NCBI RefSeq assembly: GCF_018474005.1
Contig: NZ_JAHCSH010000003.1
Coordinates: 1 to 64,000, forward strand
Length of the DNA stretch: 64,000 nucleotides
Origin: Curvibacter sp. CHRR-16
GTDB lineage: Bacteria; Pseudomonadota; Gammaproteobacteria; Burkholderiales; Burkholderiaceae_C
Reading direction: 5' to 3'
Of this stretch, positions 29,470 to 38,452 are shown piece after piece. The notes beneath the pieces were generated by a model. It ran no database searches. It saw only the letters and a list, made by a program, of their open reading frames with translations, and was not told the DNA's origin. Position 1 is the stretch's first letter. The number at the start of each line of letters is the position of its first letter. The translations under genes and the position numbers were made by a program.

Positions 29470-30408
29470 TCAGACCAGGGTCAGCCAGTGGGCGTATTTC
29501 GGGTTGCGACCATTGACGATGTCAAAGAAGGCCGATTGGATTTTCTCGGTGATGGGGCCACGCGAACCGCTGCCCAGTTCAATGCGATCGAGTTCACGGA
29601 TAGGGGTGACTTCAGCTGCGGTGCCGGTGAAGAACGCCTCGTCAGCAATATAGACCTCGTCGCGGGTAATGCGTTTTTGCACGATCTCCAGTCCCAAGTC
29701 TTTGGCAATGTGGAAGATAGTGTTGCGCGTGATGCCATTCAAAGCACCGGCCGACAAATCGGGGGTGTAAATGACACCGTTCTTGATCACGAAGATGTTC
29801 TCGCCCGCGCCTTCAGACACAAAGCCACTGCTATCGAGCAGCAAGGCTTCGTCGTAGCCGTCATCGGTGGCTTCCATGTTGGCCAAGATGGAGTTGGTGT
29901 AGTTGCTCACCGCCTTGGCTTGCGTCATGGTGATGTTGACGTGGTGGCGTGTGTAGCTGCTGGTCTTGACGCGGATACCGCGCTTCAAACCCTCTTCGCC
30001 CAAGTAAGCACCCCACGCCCAAGCGGCCACCATCAGGTGGATGGTGTTGCCCTTGGGACTCACGCCCAGTTTTTTGTCGCCCACCCAAGTGAGGGGGCGC
30101 AGGTAACCGCTCTCGAGCTGGTTTTCACGCACCACTTGGCGCTGTGCTTCGTTCACCTGCTCGATGGTGAACGGTATCTTCATACGCAAAATTTTGGCGC
30201 TGTTGAACAAACGCTCTGTGTGCTCTTGCAAACGGAAGATGGCCGTTCCCTTGTCCGTCTTATAGGCACGTACGCCTTCAAAAGCGCCGCAGCCATAGTG
30301 CAGCGTGTGGCTCAGCACATGGATTTTGGCGTCACGCCAATCGACCAGTTGGCCATCCATCCAAATTTTGCCATCGCGATCGGACATCGATGCAGGAACT
30401 ACGCTCAT
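29470..30408 (-). CDS. ilvE: Branched-chain amino acid aminotransferase
   Basis: A 312-residue fold-type IV PLP enzyme that interconverts leucine, isoleucine and valine with their 2-oxo acids. Motifs: GKIWMDGQLVDWRDAKIHVLS at the start, read in two blocks, the PLP lysine in AKAVSNYTNSIL, and DEALLLDSSGFVSEGAGEN. The ATG at 30408 is chosen over an upstream ATG because it gives the common MSVVPASMSDRDGKI N-terminus. It is followed by the zinc-finger gene. Confidence 0.95.
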   Translation of the reverse strand: MSVVPASMSDRDGKIWMDGQLVDWRDAKIHVLSHTLHYGCGAFEGVRAYKTDKGTAIFRLQEHTERLFNSAKILRMKIPFTIEQVNEAQRQVVRENQLESGYLRPLTWVGDKKLGVSPKGNTIHLMVAAWAWGAYLGEEGLKRGIRVKTSSYTRHHVNITMTQAKAVSNYTNSILANMEATDDGYDEALLLDSSGFVSEGAGENIFVIKNGVIYTPDLSAGALNGITRNTIFHIAKDLGLEIVQKRITRDEVYIADEAFFTGTAAEVTPIRELDRIELGSGSRGPITEKIQSAFFDIVNGRNPKYAHWLTLV

Positions 30409-30442
30409 AGGGAAAAGTCCTCGTTGCAAGAAGAGCGCGATT

Positions 30443-31849
30443 TTACGGGGCTTCTACCCATCCAGTGCGCAGTTCCACCCGCAAGCCACCGAGAGTGGGG
30501 CTGCGCTGCACCTGCACCGACAAACCCAACAAGTCCGCTATGCGGCGCACGATAGACCACCCCAAACCGCTACCACTTTGCTCGGTACCCAGCACACGAA
30601 AAAAACGCTCACCCAAGCGATTCATGTCCTCTGCGCTCATGCCCGGCCCGCTGTCTTGCACGCATACCTGTAGCTGTGATGTACCTTGCACCAGCACATG
30701 GGTCAAAGACACTTGTACCGTGGCTTGGATTGGGCTGTAGCGAATGGCGTTGTCCACCACGTTGCGCAGCAAAATCCCCCACAACGCAGCCGTGGCTTGC
30801 GGCACTTGGGCTTGTCCATCGGTATCGTCGTGCAGCTCTAAGTTTTGCTGCTTGGCCCACGCCATAGGGGCCATATCGGCCAATAGCTGCTGCACGGCGT
30901 CTGACAAGCGCAGCGTGTTTGTCGTACTCGGGCAAAGAATTGCATCCACCGGTGCGTCCAAACGGGCTAACACCAGCAATTGATCTACCACGTGACTGGC
31001 CCTGTCACACCCGGCCATGGTGGTCTGCAAAGCTTGGAAAATCACATCCGTGCGGGCATCCATCCCGTGCAAAGCACCCAGCGCCACTTGCGCCTGCGTG
31101 CGTATGGCCGCAATAGGGGTGCGCAACTCATGCGCAGCATCGGCGGTGAAGCGTCGCTCATGCTCCAGCATACGCGCCATGCGTGCCAGCAATTGGTTCA
31201 GTGCATCGAGCAAGGGCTGGATTTCTTGCGGCAGAGGTCCCGCATCCAACACGTGGGTATCGTCTGGCTGGCGCTGCAACAAAGCCGATTGCAGCTTACG
31301 CAGCGGCTTGAAGTTGTTCCGAACCAGCCACACCACCAGCAATGCCATGACAGGCAAAGACAGCAGCAAAGGCACCAACATGCTGCACAGTACCTCCGTA
31401 ACGATAGAGTCCCGTGTACGCCACTGCTCCCCCACCAACACCGTGGTGTTGTGCTGCGCATCGTGCACCGCAAATACCCGCCAGCGCGAGCCATCGGCTT
31501 GCTGAACCGTCACAAAACCATTGCGGGTCGTCGTAATAGGCTCAGACGGGGCATTGCTGGAGCGACAATGCAACACACCATCACGGAATATCTGAAATAC
31601 CGTGCGCGTGGCGTAACGGTGTAGCAAGGGAACATCTTCGACGGCCTCATCGTCCTCAAGGAGATTGGCCTGCATGAGTAGCGATGCTGCCGATTGGGCC
31701 AAATGGGCATCCAGCAACTCCCCCATTTCGTGCCGCATGGAGTGCGCTGCCGACACCATGGCCAACACACTGACAACCAGCATGCCCGTCACCAGCAGCA
31801 CCAGCAAGCGTGCCTGCATAGAGGCCATCCACTGTTGAATACGCTTCAT
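30443..31849 (-). CDS. Sensor histidine kinase, QseC/TctE type
   Basis: A 468-residue membrane kinase with an N-terminal membrane segment (about 11-31), a periplasmic region of about 130 residues, and a second segment near 165-187 (MLVPLLLSLPVMALLVVWLV). The H-box is FTADAAHELRTPIAAIRT, the N-box NVVDNAIRYSP, and the G-box DSGPGMSAEDMNRLGERFF with SGSGLGWSIVRRIADLLGL. Its start overlaps the regulator gene by 4 bp. It closely resembles QseC-like kinases that form a unit with an OmpR-type partner. Confidence 0.92.
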   Translation of the reverse strand: MKRIQQWMASMQARLLVLLVTGMLVVSVLAMVSAAHSMRHEMGELLDAHLAQSAASLLMQANLLEDDEAVEDVPLLHRYATRTVFQIFRDGVLHCRSSNAPSEPITTTRNGFVTVQQADGSRWRVFAVHDAQHNTTVLVGEQWRTRDSIVTEVLCSMLVPLLLSLPVMALLVVWLVRNNFKPLRKLQSALLQRQPDDTHVLDAGPLPQEIQPLLDALNQLLARMARMLEHERRFTADAAHELRTPIAAIRTQAQVALGALHGMDARTDVIFQALQTTMAGCDRASHVVDQLLVLARLDAPVDAILCPSTTNTLRLSDAVQQLLADMAPMAWAKQQNLELHDDTDGQAQVPQATAALWGILLRNVVDNAIRYSPIQATVQVSLTHVLVQGTSQLQVCVQDSGPGMSAEDMNRLGERFFRVLGTEQSGSGLGWSIVRRIADLLGLSVQVQRSPTLGGLRVELRTGWVEAP

Positions 31850-32526
31850 GATCGCTCCTGAGCGCCAACGGCTATGCGCATGGCATAGCCCACACCGCGC
31901 ACGGTGATGATGGCATCGGACCCCAACTTGCGGCGCAAGTGGTGCACATGCACCTCTACCGCATTGCTTTCGACCTCTTGGCCCCAGCTATACAGCTGTT
32001 GCGCTAGCTGGGCACGCGTCACCACCTGCCCTGGGTGACGCATCAAAGCCTGTAGTACATCGAACTCTCGCGCTGAAAGCAACACAGGCTCACCGTCCTT
32101 GCACACCTGTCGCTTGGCCACATCAAGCACAATGTCGGCGCATTGCCACTTATCCTGCGCCTGCCCGTGCGAACGGCGAATCAATGAGCGCAAACGCGCT
32201 GCCAGTTCGTGCAAATCAACAGGTTTGACTACATAGTCATCTGCCCCAGCATCCAATCCCACGATGCGCTGCGCGATCGCATCTCTGGCCGTCAAAACCA
32301 AAATTGGCGTCACCACCCCCGCCGCCCGAACTTGGCGCAGCACTTGTAAACCATCCTGCAGGGGCAAGCCCAAATCCAACACAGCAGCCAAGTAAGCACC
32401 GCCGCCTAACTCGCGCTCTGCGGCCAATCCATCACGCACCCAATCTACCTGAAAGCCCTGCTGACGCAAACCAGCACGCAGCGCATCGCCCAGCATGGAA
32501 TCATCTTCCACCACCAATACACGCAC
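31846..32526 (-). CDS. OmpR-family response regulator, QseB/TctD type
   Basis: A 226-residue regulator. The receiver has EDD, the phosphoacceptor in AAVLDLGLPLQDG, LTARDA and DDYVVKPVDLHELAARL. The winged helix carries VTRAQLAQQLYSWGQEVESNAVEVHVHHLRRKLG in two blocks. The GTG at 32526 is preferred to the ATG at 32541 because GGAGG lies 4 nt upstream of the GTG and within the longer frame. It is the first gene of a two-gene operon with the kinase. Confidence 0.92.
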   Translation of the reverse strand: MRVLVVEDDSMLGDALRAGLRQQGFQVDWVRDGLAAERELGGGAYLAAVLDLGLPLQDGLQVLRQVRAAGVVTPILVLTARDAIAQRIVGLDAGADDYVVKPVDLHELAARLRSLIRRSHGQAQDKWQCADIVLDVAKRQVCKDGEPVLLSAREFDVLQALMRHPGQVVTRAQLAQQLYSWGQEVESNAVEVHVHHLRRKLGSDAIITVRGVGYAMRIAVGAQERS

Positions 32527-32661
32527 ATTGCCTCCTTGCACTTATCGGTGCATATTTACGGATTATTAACACTGCATTAACACCCCAGAAAGACAATTTC
32601 ACAGCAAATTGTTACCTTTTGGCACCATGCCAACAAAAACACAAACATAAACTTACTCGTT

Positions 32662-34623
32662 ATGAATACTGAGAAGCAGCTGCTATGGGAAGAAGCCCTT
32701 CGACAGCAGCCTTTGGGGATGGTAGTCAACGTGGTTGGCTCCATGGGCTTGGGGTGGATTTTTCTGGACAAAGAGCCCCTTTTCTTCACGATCTGGCTCA
32801 TTTCCAGCTTGGTATGCACCGCCTTGCGCGCTATTGTTTTTCTGAAATTTAGCTCCGTCGTCCACTCCCCCAACACCCCCTATCTGGACTTTTACAAGCG
32901 GCTATTGGAAGTCTCTATTGTGTTGTGCTGCTTGAACTGGTCCGTTTTAAGCTGGCACACGATAGCCACTTACGAACAATGGGAGTCCTACATCGTTCTC
33001 ATGACCATTGCATCCATGGCAGGGGGCGTTGCCACTACCCAAGCCTCTGTGTTCGTTGGCAAAGTCTACATAGTGACCATGCTGGCCCCTGTGGTCATAC
33101 AGTTAGCGCGCTCGCCCGCGCTGACCGAAAACATACTGTCAGGCATGAGTGCGGTGTACTGCATTGCCTTGCTAATCAGCCACGAAAAAAACTACCGCTT
33201 TCTGCGCGCTTACATGCGCCAAACGCTGGAAAACACAGGATTGATCGCGGCTTTGTCAGCCAAATCCGACGAGCTCAAAGCGCACAACCGGGATTTGGAA
33301 TTCAAAGTACTTGAGCGTACTGCAGAACTCACCTTGCAGGCGCACCGCGACTACCTGACCAACTTACTCAATCGCCGGGGTGTCCTCAACTGCGACGAGG
33401 ACATCAAACGCCAGTATTTGGGTAGCACCATCTACGCCGCCTACATCGACTTGGATCAGTTCAAAGAAATCAACGCCGAGCTGGGTCACCAATATGGCGA
33501 CATCGTGCTGCAGCGCACTGCCCGTGCGATCGAAACCTACAGCCGCATCACCAGCAAAGCCATGCACTGGCAACGCTCTTTAGTCAGCCGCTGGGGGGGC
33601 GATGAGTTCGTCGTGATTGTGGTCAGTAAGGCCACCGAATCCCGCCCCCTGCTGCAAGCCCTGAGCAAAGATCTGCTACGCGCCATCGACTTGCAACATG
33701 AAGTGAACTTTCGAACCGTGCACATTACTGGCAGCTTGGGATTGGCACAGCAAACACTCACTTCTGACAGCAATTTGGAAAACCTACTGGCCGATGCGGC
33801 TATCGCGCTGCACCACGCCAAACAGCAAAGCCGCAACTGCTGGCACCTTTACGACAATGCGCTGCGCGACAACACCTACCGCTTGCAAAAAATCAATGCC
33901 GCGCTGGCCCACGCTTGCGTAGACGACACGCTGAGTCTGTGCTTCCAACCCATTGTGGATGCCCATACCCATGCCATACACAGTTACGAAGCCCTGCTGC
34001 GCTGGAAACACGCCCAGTTGGGCGACATTGCCCCCAGCGAATTCATTCCATTGGCCGAAGCCAACCACCTGATTTTGGAAATTGGCCAATGGGTTCTTGA
34101 GCAATGCTGCGCGCATATCGCCCAATTGACACAACCCATTCGCATCGCCATCAATGTATCCACCCGCCAACTGGCACAAGCCGACTTTGCCCAGCAAGTA
34201 GCCGACACCCTGCAACGCTACCAAGTGAGTGCTCAGTCTTTGGTGATTGAACTGACAGAAAGCGCCATGGCCGATAACACGCTGCAACAAACCCGCAGTA
34301 CCGTGCAAGCGCTCCAGCACATGGGTTTTGAAGTCCACTTGGATGACTTTGGCACTGGCTACTCCTCGCTGTCGCGCTTGCACCAGTTTCCCATTACCGC
34401 CATCAAGCTCGATAAAGATTTTTTGCAAGACTGGGGGGAGCAATCCCCAGCCTTGGTGGAAGGCACGGTTCTCATGCTGCACCGCATGGGCATTCGCGTG
34501 ATTGCAGAAGGGGTAGAAACCGAGCAGCAAGCCCAACGGCTTCGCAATTTGGGCGTGGACGAACTGCAAGGCTTTTGGTTCGCCTACCCCAGCCCGCTGC
34601 CCACCTTACTCCAAACTGCGTAG
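32662..34623 (+). CDS. Membrane GGDEF-EAL c-di-GMP protein
   Basis: A 653-residue protein with five to six predicted membrane segments in residues 15-180, which look like a MASE-type sensor. A short coiled coil (about 195-225) follows, then GGDEF (about 230-390) and EAL (about 405-650). The GGDEF motif is intact (WGGDEF), but the RxxD inhibitory site five residues before it is absent. The EAL domain has YEALLRWKH, NVSTRQL, ELTESAM, DDFGTGYSS, KLDKDF and EGVE, so phosphodiesterase activity is expected. The 3' end overlaps the convergent radA by 18 bp. Confidence 0.9.
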   Translation: MNTEKQLLWEEALRQQPLGMVVNVVGSMGLGWIFLDKEPLFFTIWLISSLVCTALRAIVFLKFSSVVHSPNTPYLDFYKRLLEVSIVLCCLNWSVLSWHTIATYEQWESYIVLMTIASMAGGVATTQASVFVGKVYIVTMLAPVVIQLARSPALTENILSGMSAVYCIALLISHEKNYRFLRAYMRQTLENTGLIAALSAKSDELKAHNRDLEFKVLERTAELTLQAHRDYLTNLLNRRGVLNCDEDIKRQYLGSTIYAAYIDLDQFKEINAELGHQYGDIVLQRTARAIETYSRITSKAMHWQRSLVSRWGGDEFVVIVVSKATESRPLLQALSKDLLRAIDLQHEVNFRTVHITGSLGLAQQTLTSDSNLENLLADAAIALHHAKQQSRNCWHLYDNALRDNTYRLQKINAALAHACVDDTLSLCFQPIVDAHTHAIHSYEALLRWKHAQLGDIAPSEFIPLAEANHLILEIGQWVLEQCCAHIAQLTQPIRIAINVSTRQLAQADFAQQVADTLQRYQVSAQSLVIELTESAMADNTLQQTRSTVQALQHMGFEVHLDDFGTGYSSLSRLHQFPITAIKLDKDFLQDWGEQSPALVEGTVLMLHRMGIRVIAEGVETEQQAQRLRNLGVDELQGFWFAYPSPLPTLLQTA

Positions 34624-35976
34624 CAGTTGCATCGCTTCATCCACCCGATCCACAGCGTGCACGGTTAGACCCTCTATGGGTTTTTTGGGCGCGTTGGCCT
34701 TGGGGACCAGCGCAGTAGTGAAACCAAGCTTGGCCGCCTCCTTCAAGCGCTCTTGCCCACGTGGTGCGGGGCGTACCTCCCCTGCCAAGCCCACTTCACC
34801 AAAGGAAAAAAACCCCTTGGGCAAGGGTCGCCCGCGCAGGCTAGATGCAATGGCCAGCAGCACTGGCAAGTCCGCCGCTGGTTCGCTGATGCGCACGCCA
34901 CCTACTGCGTTGACAAACACATCTTGGTCACCACAGGCCACGCCTGCGTGGCGGTGCAACACCGCCAGCAGCAGGGCCAAACGATCGCGCTCCAGTCCCA
35001 CCGACAAACGGCGTGGACTCGGGCCGCCGCTATCGACCAAGGCCTGAATTTCCACCAACAGCGGGCGACTGCCTTCCAGCGTGACCATGACGCAGCTACC
35101 CGGCACCGCCTCGGCGTGCTGGCTCAAGAAAATGGCACTGGGGTTGCTCACGCCTTTGAGGCCTTTTTCCGTCATGGCAAAGACGCCCATCTCATTGACC
35201 GCACCAAAGCGGTTTTTGATGGCCCGAATGAGACGAAATTGGCTGTGCGTATCGCCCTCGAAGTACAGCACGGTATCGACCATGTGCTCCAGCACGCGCG
35301 GCCCAGCCAGTGCGCCTTCTTTGGTGACATGCCCGACCAGCACGATGGCCGTACCCGAACTTTTGGCCGCCCGCGTGAGGTGGGCCGCACACTCGCGCAC
35401 CTGCGCCACCGAACCCGGTGCGCTGGTCAACTGGTCGGAATACACGGTTTGGATGGAGTCTATGACCGCCACCTGCGGTGCCTCGGCCTGCAAAGTAGCA
35501 AGGATTTTTTCCAGCTGGATTTCGGCCAGCACCCGCACTTGGCTGCTACCCAGCCCCAAACGGCGTGAGCGCAGCGCCACCTGGGCCCCACTCTCTTCGC
35601 CCGTCACATACAGCGTACGCTGGCCCAGCCGTTGCAGCGAATCGAGCGCTTGCAACAGCAAAGTGGATTTGCCAATGCCGGGGTCTCCGCCAATGAGCAC
35701 CACCCCGCCCTCGACCATGCCGCCGCCCAGCACGCGATCCAGCTCCTCGTGCCCCGTGGGCGTGCGTTCTACGTCTGCAGCCTCGATGTCGGCCAGCACC
35801 GCCACGCTGCTGCTGGGTGCGAGGGCCGCAAAGCGGTTGCGCGCCGTGCCCGCATCGGGTACGGCCACACTCTCTACCAGCGTGTTCCACGCTTGGCAGT
35901 GCGGGCACTTGCCCAGCCATTTGGGGCTGCTGCCGCCGCACTCTTGGCAGGTGTACACGGTTTTCTCGCGCGCCAT
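34606..35976 (-). CDS. radA: DNA repair protein RadA
   Basis: A 456-residue RecA-like branch-migration ATPase. An N-terminal zinc finger (CQECGG...CPHC) is followed by Walker A GGDPGIGKSTLLL, the RadA-specific KNRFG motif (AIKNRFGAVNEMGVF) and a C-terminal Lon-protease-like domain (SLRGRPLPKGFFSFGEVGLAGE in two blocks). The ATG at 35976 gives MAREKTVYTCQECGG; a GTG at 36012 is less likely because it lies inside the upstream gene. It starts 1 nt after the HD-GYP stop codon, so alr, the HD-GYP gene and radA form one coupled operon. Confidence 0.95.
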   Translation of the reverse strand: MAREKTVYTCQECGGSSPKWLGKCPHCQAWNTLVESVAVPDAGTARNRFAALAPSSSVAVLADIEAADVERTPTGHEELDRVLGGGMVEGGVVLIGGDPGIGKSTLLLQALDSLQRLGQRTLYVTGEESGAQVALRSRRLGLGSSQVRVLAEIQLEKILATLQAEAPQVAVIDSIQTVYSDQLTSAPGSVAQVRECAAHLTRAAKSSGTAIVLVGHVTKEGALAGPRVLEHMVDTVLYFEGDTHSQFRLIRAIKNRFGAVNEMGVFAMTEKGLKGVSNPSAIFLSQHAEAVPGSCVMVTLEGSRPLLVEIQALVDSGGPSPRRLSVGLERDRLALLLAVLHRHAGVACGDQDVFVNAVGGVRISEPAADLPVLLAIASSLRGRPLPKGFFSFGEVGLAGEVRPAPRGQERLKEAAKLGFTTALVPKANAPKKPIEGLTVHAVDRVDEAMQLLRSLE

Positions 35977-35977
35977 G

Positions 35978-37207
35978 TCAGTAGGGATGGGAGAGGTGCT
36001 GCACGCGCTCACGCGCGCGGCGCACCTTGTTGTGCGAAATGGCCAGCTTCACGCTGGCAAAGGTGATGGGCTCCACAATGGTGAAACCCTCTTGTGGCTG
36101 GCGGCACTGGTACATCTGCACCGGCAACGCATGCTCGTTTTGGATGCTGATAAGCCACGGCAAATTGACCTTGATGCCACGCTGCGCCACCACCGCCGTG
36201 TCGCCATTGCTCATGCGCACATAGGTGCCGGGAGGGTAAAAACCCAACACATTCGTAATGGCCGCCCCTACTGGGGAGGCTGCGTCGGCCCCTCCGGTGT
36301 AAATGGCCTTGACCGCGTGCAAAGAGGACAAAGGCAAGCGCGTTTTGCGTGCCGCGACTTTGGCCACAAATACGTCGGCCGTGTGCAAAATCTGCCGCAG
36401 CACGGCCAGACTGGGTTTGTCGTTGGGAATAGACGGTTTTTGGTGCCAACGCACCAAATCCAGCCAATCGGGCTCATCCACCCCCAGGGCCGACAGTATC
36501 TGCATGCCGCGCTCGCCGTGCTGGGCGATCAGTTCGCGCTGCTCGTCGGTCAGCGAGGTAGTTTGGCGCGTCATGCTGTCTTGCTCACGCGCCATGCCTA
36601 TGTTCATGGTCAGGCAGGCGTCAAACACCACTTCGCACGAGTGCTCATCCAGCCCCAGCTTGCGCGCTGCCAGCAAGCTGATGCAGGCGCACAGCAACGC
36701 ATTGGTAGCGCAGTAACCCACGGTCTCATCGGCCAGCAACTGGAACAGGCAGTACAGCGAATCGTCTGGGTCTTTGCTCAGCAAGCTCACAGCATGTTTG
36801 GACAGCTCTTTGAGACGCCGAGCCGGGCGAATGGCCAAACCACCTTGGTACAAGATGCCACGCAGCACCTCTTGGATATCCAACCACCCTCCCTGGTAGC
36901 AACTGGTGGCTTTCACGCGCACATAGTCCAGCTGGCTGATGGTCTTGGGCATGGTGACTTGGGCCACGGCCTGCACGTCCACACCATCGCGCACCATTTG
37001 GTACACCTGTCGTTCGTAGGCGTGCTGCCATGCCATGGCATCGCTTTCTATGGCGCTGGCATTGAAAGCATGCAGCTTGTCACGGTGTTGCTCCGAGACG
37101 ATGGGCTGTCCCTTGCGCAGCAAGAGCTGCCCAGTCTCGCTCCATATATCGACTGGCATGGGTTCTCCAACGGCCAGTAGGTGAATAGGTATAGGTATGT
37201 ATCTCAA
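35978..37207 (-). CDS. Degenerate HD-GYP domain protein
   Basis: A protein of about 409 residues. An N-terminal segment of about 110 residues (PIPIHLLAVGEPMPVDIWSE) is followed by an HD-GYP-like helical domain and a small C-terminal beta domain. The metal-binding HD pair is not kept: the expected HDIGK region reads MNIGMA, and the later HHE/GYP region reads WHQKPSIP. Phosphodiesterase activity is therefore doubtful. The best start is a TTG at 37207 that overlaps the alr stop (TTGA); an earlier GTG at 37243 lies within alr. It is tightly coupled to radA downstream. Confidence 0.75.
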   Translation of the reverse strand: MRYIPIPIHLLAVGEPMPVDIWSETGQLLLRKGQPIVSEQHRDKLHAFNASAIESDAMAWQHAYERQVYQMVRDGVDVQAVAQVTMPKTISQLDYVRVKATSCYQGGWLDIQEVLRGILYQGGLAIRPARRLKELSKHAVSLLSKDPDDSLYCLFQLLADETVGYCATNALLCACISLLAARKLGLDEHSCEVVFDACLTMNIGMAREQDSMTRQTTSLTDEQRELIAQHGERGMQILSALGVDEPDWLDLVRWHQKPSIPNDKPSLAVLRQILHTADVFVAKVAARKTRLPLSSLHAVKAIYTGGADAASPVGAAITNVLGFYPPGTYVRMSNGDTAVVAQRGIKVNLPWLISIQNEHALPVQMYQCRQPQEGFTIVEPITFASVKLAISHNKVRRARERVQHLSHPY

Positions 37208-38292
37208 TCTGTGGTCACCGGCACGCGCTGGGCCAGTGCGCACATCAATTCGTAGCCCAGTGTCTGCGCGCTGGCGGCTACCTCATCAATGCTAAGAACC
37301 GCCCCATTGGCTGCGCGACCCCATAAGGTTACCTCGGAGCCCACGTGGGCGGTAGGAATTTCTGTCAAATCGACGCACAACATGTCCATGCTGACGCGTC
37401 CCAAAGTGCGGCTGCGCACACCATCGACCAGCACCGGGGTGCCGGTGGGGGCGATGCGCGGGTAACCGTCGGCATAACCACAAGCCACCGTACCAATGCG
37501 CATCGGTTTGTCGGCCACAAAGGCAGAGCCATATCCCACGCTAGCGCCTGCAGGTATTGCTCGCACCGCTATCAATTTCGCAGCAAGCGTCATGCCCGGT
37601 AGTAGCCCCCAGTCTGCGGCGCGGTGGGCGGGAAAGTCGGGGGCACTGCCGTACACCGCGATGCCCGGGCGTACCCAATCGGTGGGCAAGCCAGCAGCAT
37701 GGCGCAGTGTGGCGGCGCTGTTGCAGACGGTGCGCTCACCGGGCAAGTCGTGCGTGACGCGCTCGAACAGTTGCATCGCCTCGGCCACGCCCTTGGGGCC
37801 GTCGGCATCGCTGAAGTGCGTCATGAGGCTGATCTCGTCCACCTGCGGCAGCGCGTTCAGGCGCGTCCAAGCCGAGCGGTATTCATCGGGGTCAAAGCCC
37901 AAACGGTTCATACCGCTGTTGAGCTTGAGGAAAACGCGGTGCGGTTCGTGCGTCTTGTGGGCGGCCAGCCAATCAATTTGCTCTTGGCAATGCACGGTGT
38001 GCCACAGATTCAGGCGCGAGCACAGCTCCAAATCCCGCGCATCGAACGCCCCCTCCAACAACAAAATGGGGCCACGCCAACCCAAATCGCGCACGCGCAC
38101 GGCCTCATCCAAATCCAGCAGGGCAAAGCCATCGGCGCTGCGCAGGCCTTCAAAAGCGCGCTCTATACCGTGGCCATAGGCGTTGGCTTTGACCACTGCC
38201 CACACCCGGGCATCGGGGGCTGCGGCACGGGCACGCTGCAGGTTGTGGTGCAAGGCTTGGGTGTGGATGGTGGCTTGAATCGGGCGTGGCAT
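37204..38292 (-). CDS. alr: Alanine racemase
   Basis: A 362-residue PLP enzyme that makes D-alanine for peptidoglycan. The PLP lysine is K35 in VVKANAYGHG. The second catalytic residue is the tyrosine in SVGYGSAFVA, and the C-terminal domain contains RVSMDMLCVDLT. The gene starts the alr / HD-GYP / radA operon and is divergent from lplT with about 160 bp between them. Normal length, all motifs intact. Confidence 0.96.
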   Translation of the reverse strand: MPRPIQATIHTQALHHNLQRARAAAPDARVWAVVKANAYGHGIERAFEGLRSADGFALLDLDEAVRVRDLGWRGPILLLEGAFDARDLELCSRLNLWHTVHCQEQIDWLAAHKTHEPHRVFLKLNSGMNRLGFDPDEYRSAWTRLNALPQVDEISLMTHFSDADGPKGVAEAMQLFERVTHDLPGERTVCNSAATLRHAAGLPTDWVRPGIAVYGSAPDFPAHRAADWGLLPGMTLAAKLIAVRAIPAGASVGYGSAFVADKPMRIGTVACGYADGYPRIAPTGTPVLVDGVRSRTLGRVSMDMLCVDLTEIPTAHVGSEVTLWGRAANGAVLSIDEVAASAQTLGYELMCALAQRVPVTTD

Positions 38293-38452
38293 GGGCTGAA
38301 CTTTCGGTCGCTGCGGCGGAAATAGGGGTTCGGCGTGGGGTTAAGCCGCAGATTCTGGCACTGGTGGGCATGCTATAACCCCAGACCGTGAGTACGTTCT
38401 ACAGAATATCCGTGGGCATTAGCAGCACTAATGCCCCTTGTTACGAGACCCC

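Noticed and set aside
28072..30555. An 827-codon plus-strand open frame opposite waaF, the zinc-finger gene and ilvE
   Set aside because: It is antisense to three well-supported genes with clear motifs, has no recognisable domain, and its composition is that of a shadow frame in GC-rich DNA.
35081..37180. A 699-codon plus-strand open frame opposite radA and the HD-GYP gene
   Set aside because: Fully antisense to conserved genes, rich in Ser, His and Gln as usual for shadow frames, with no domain.
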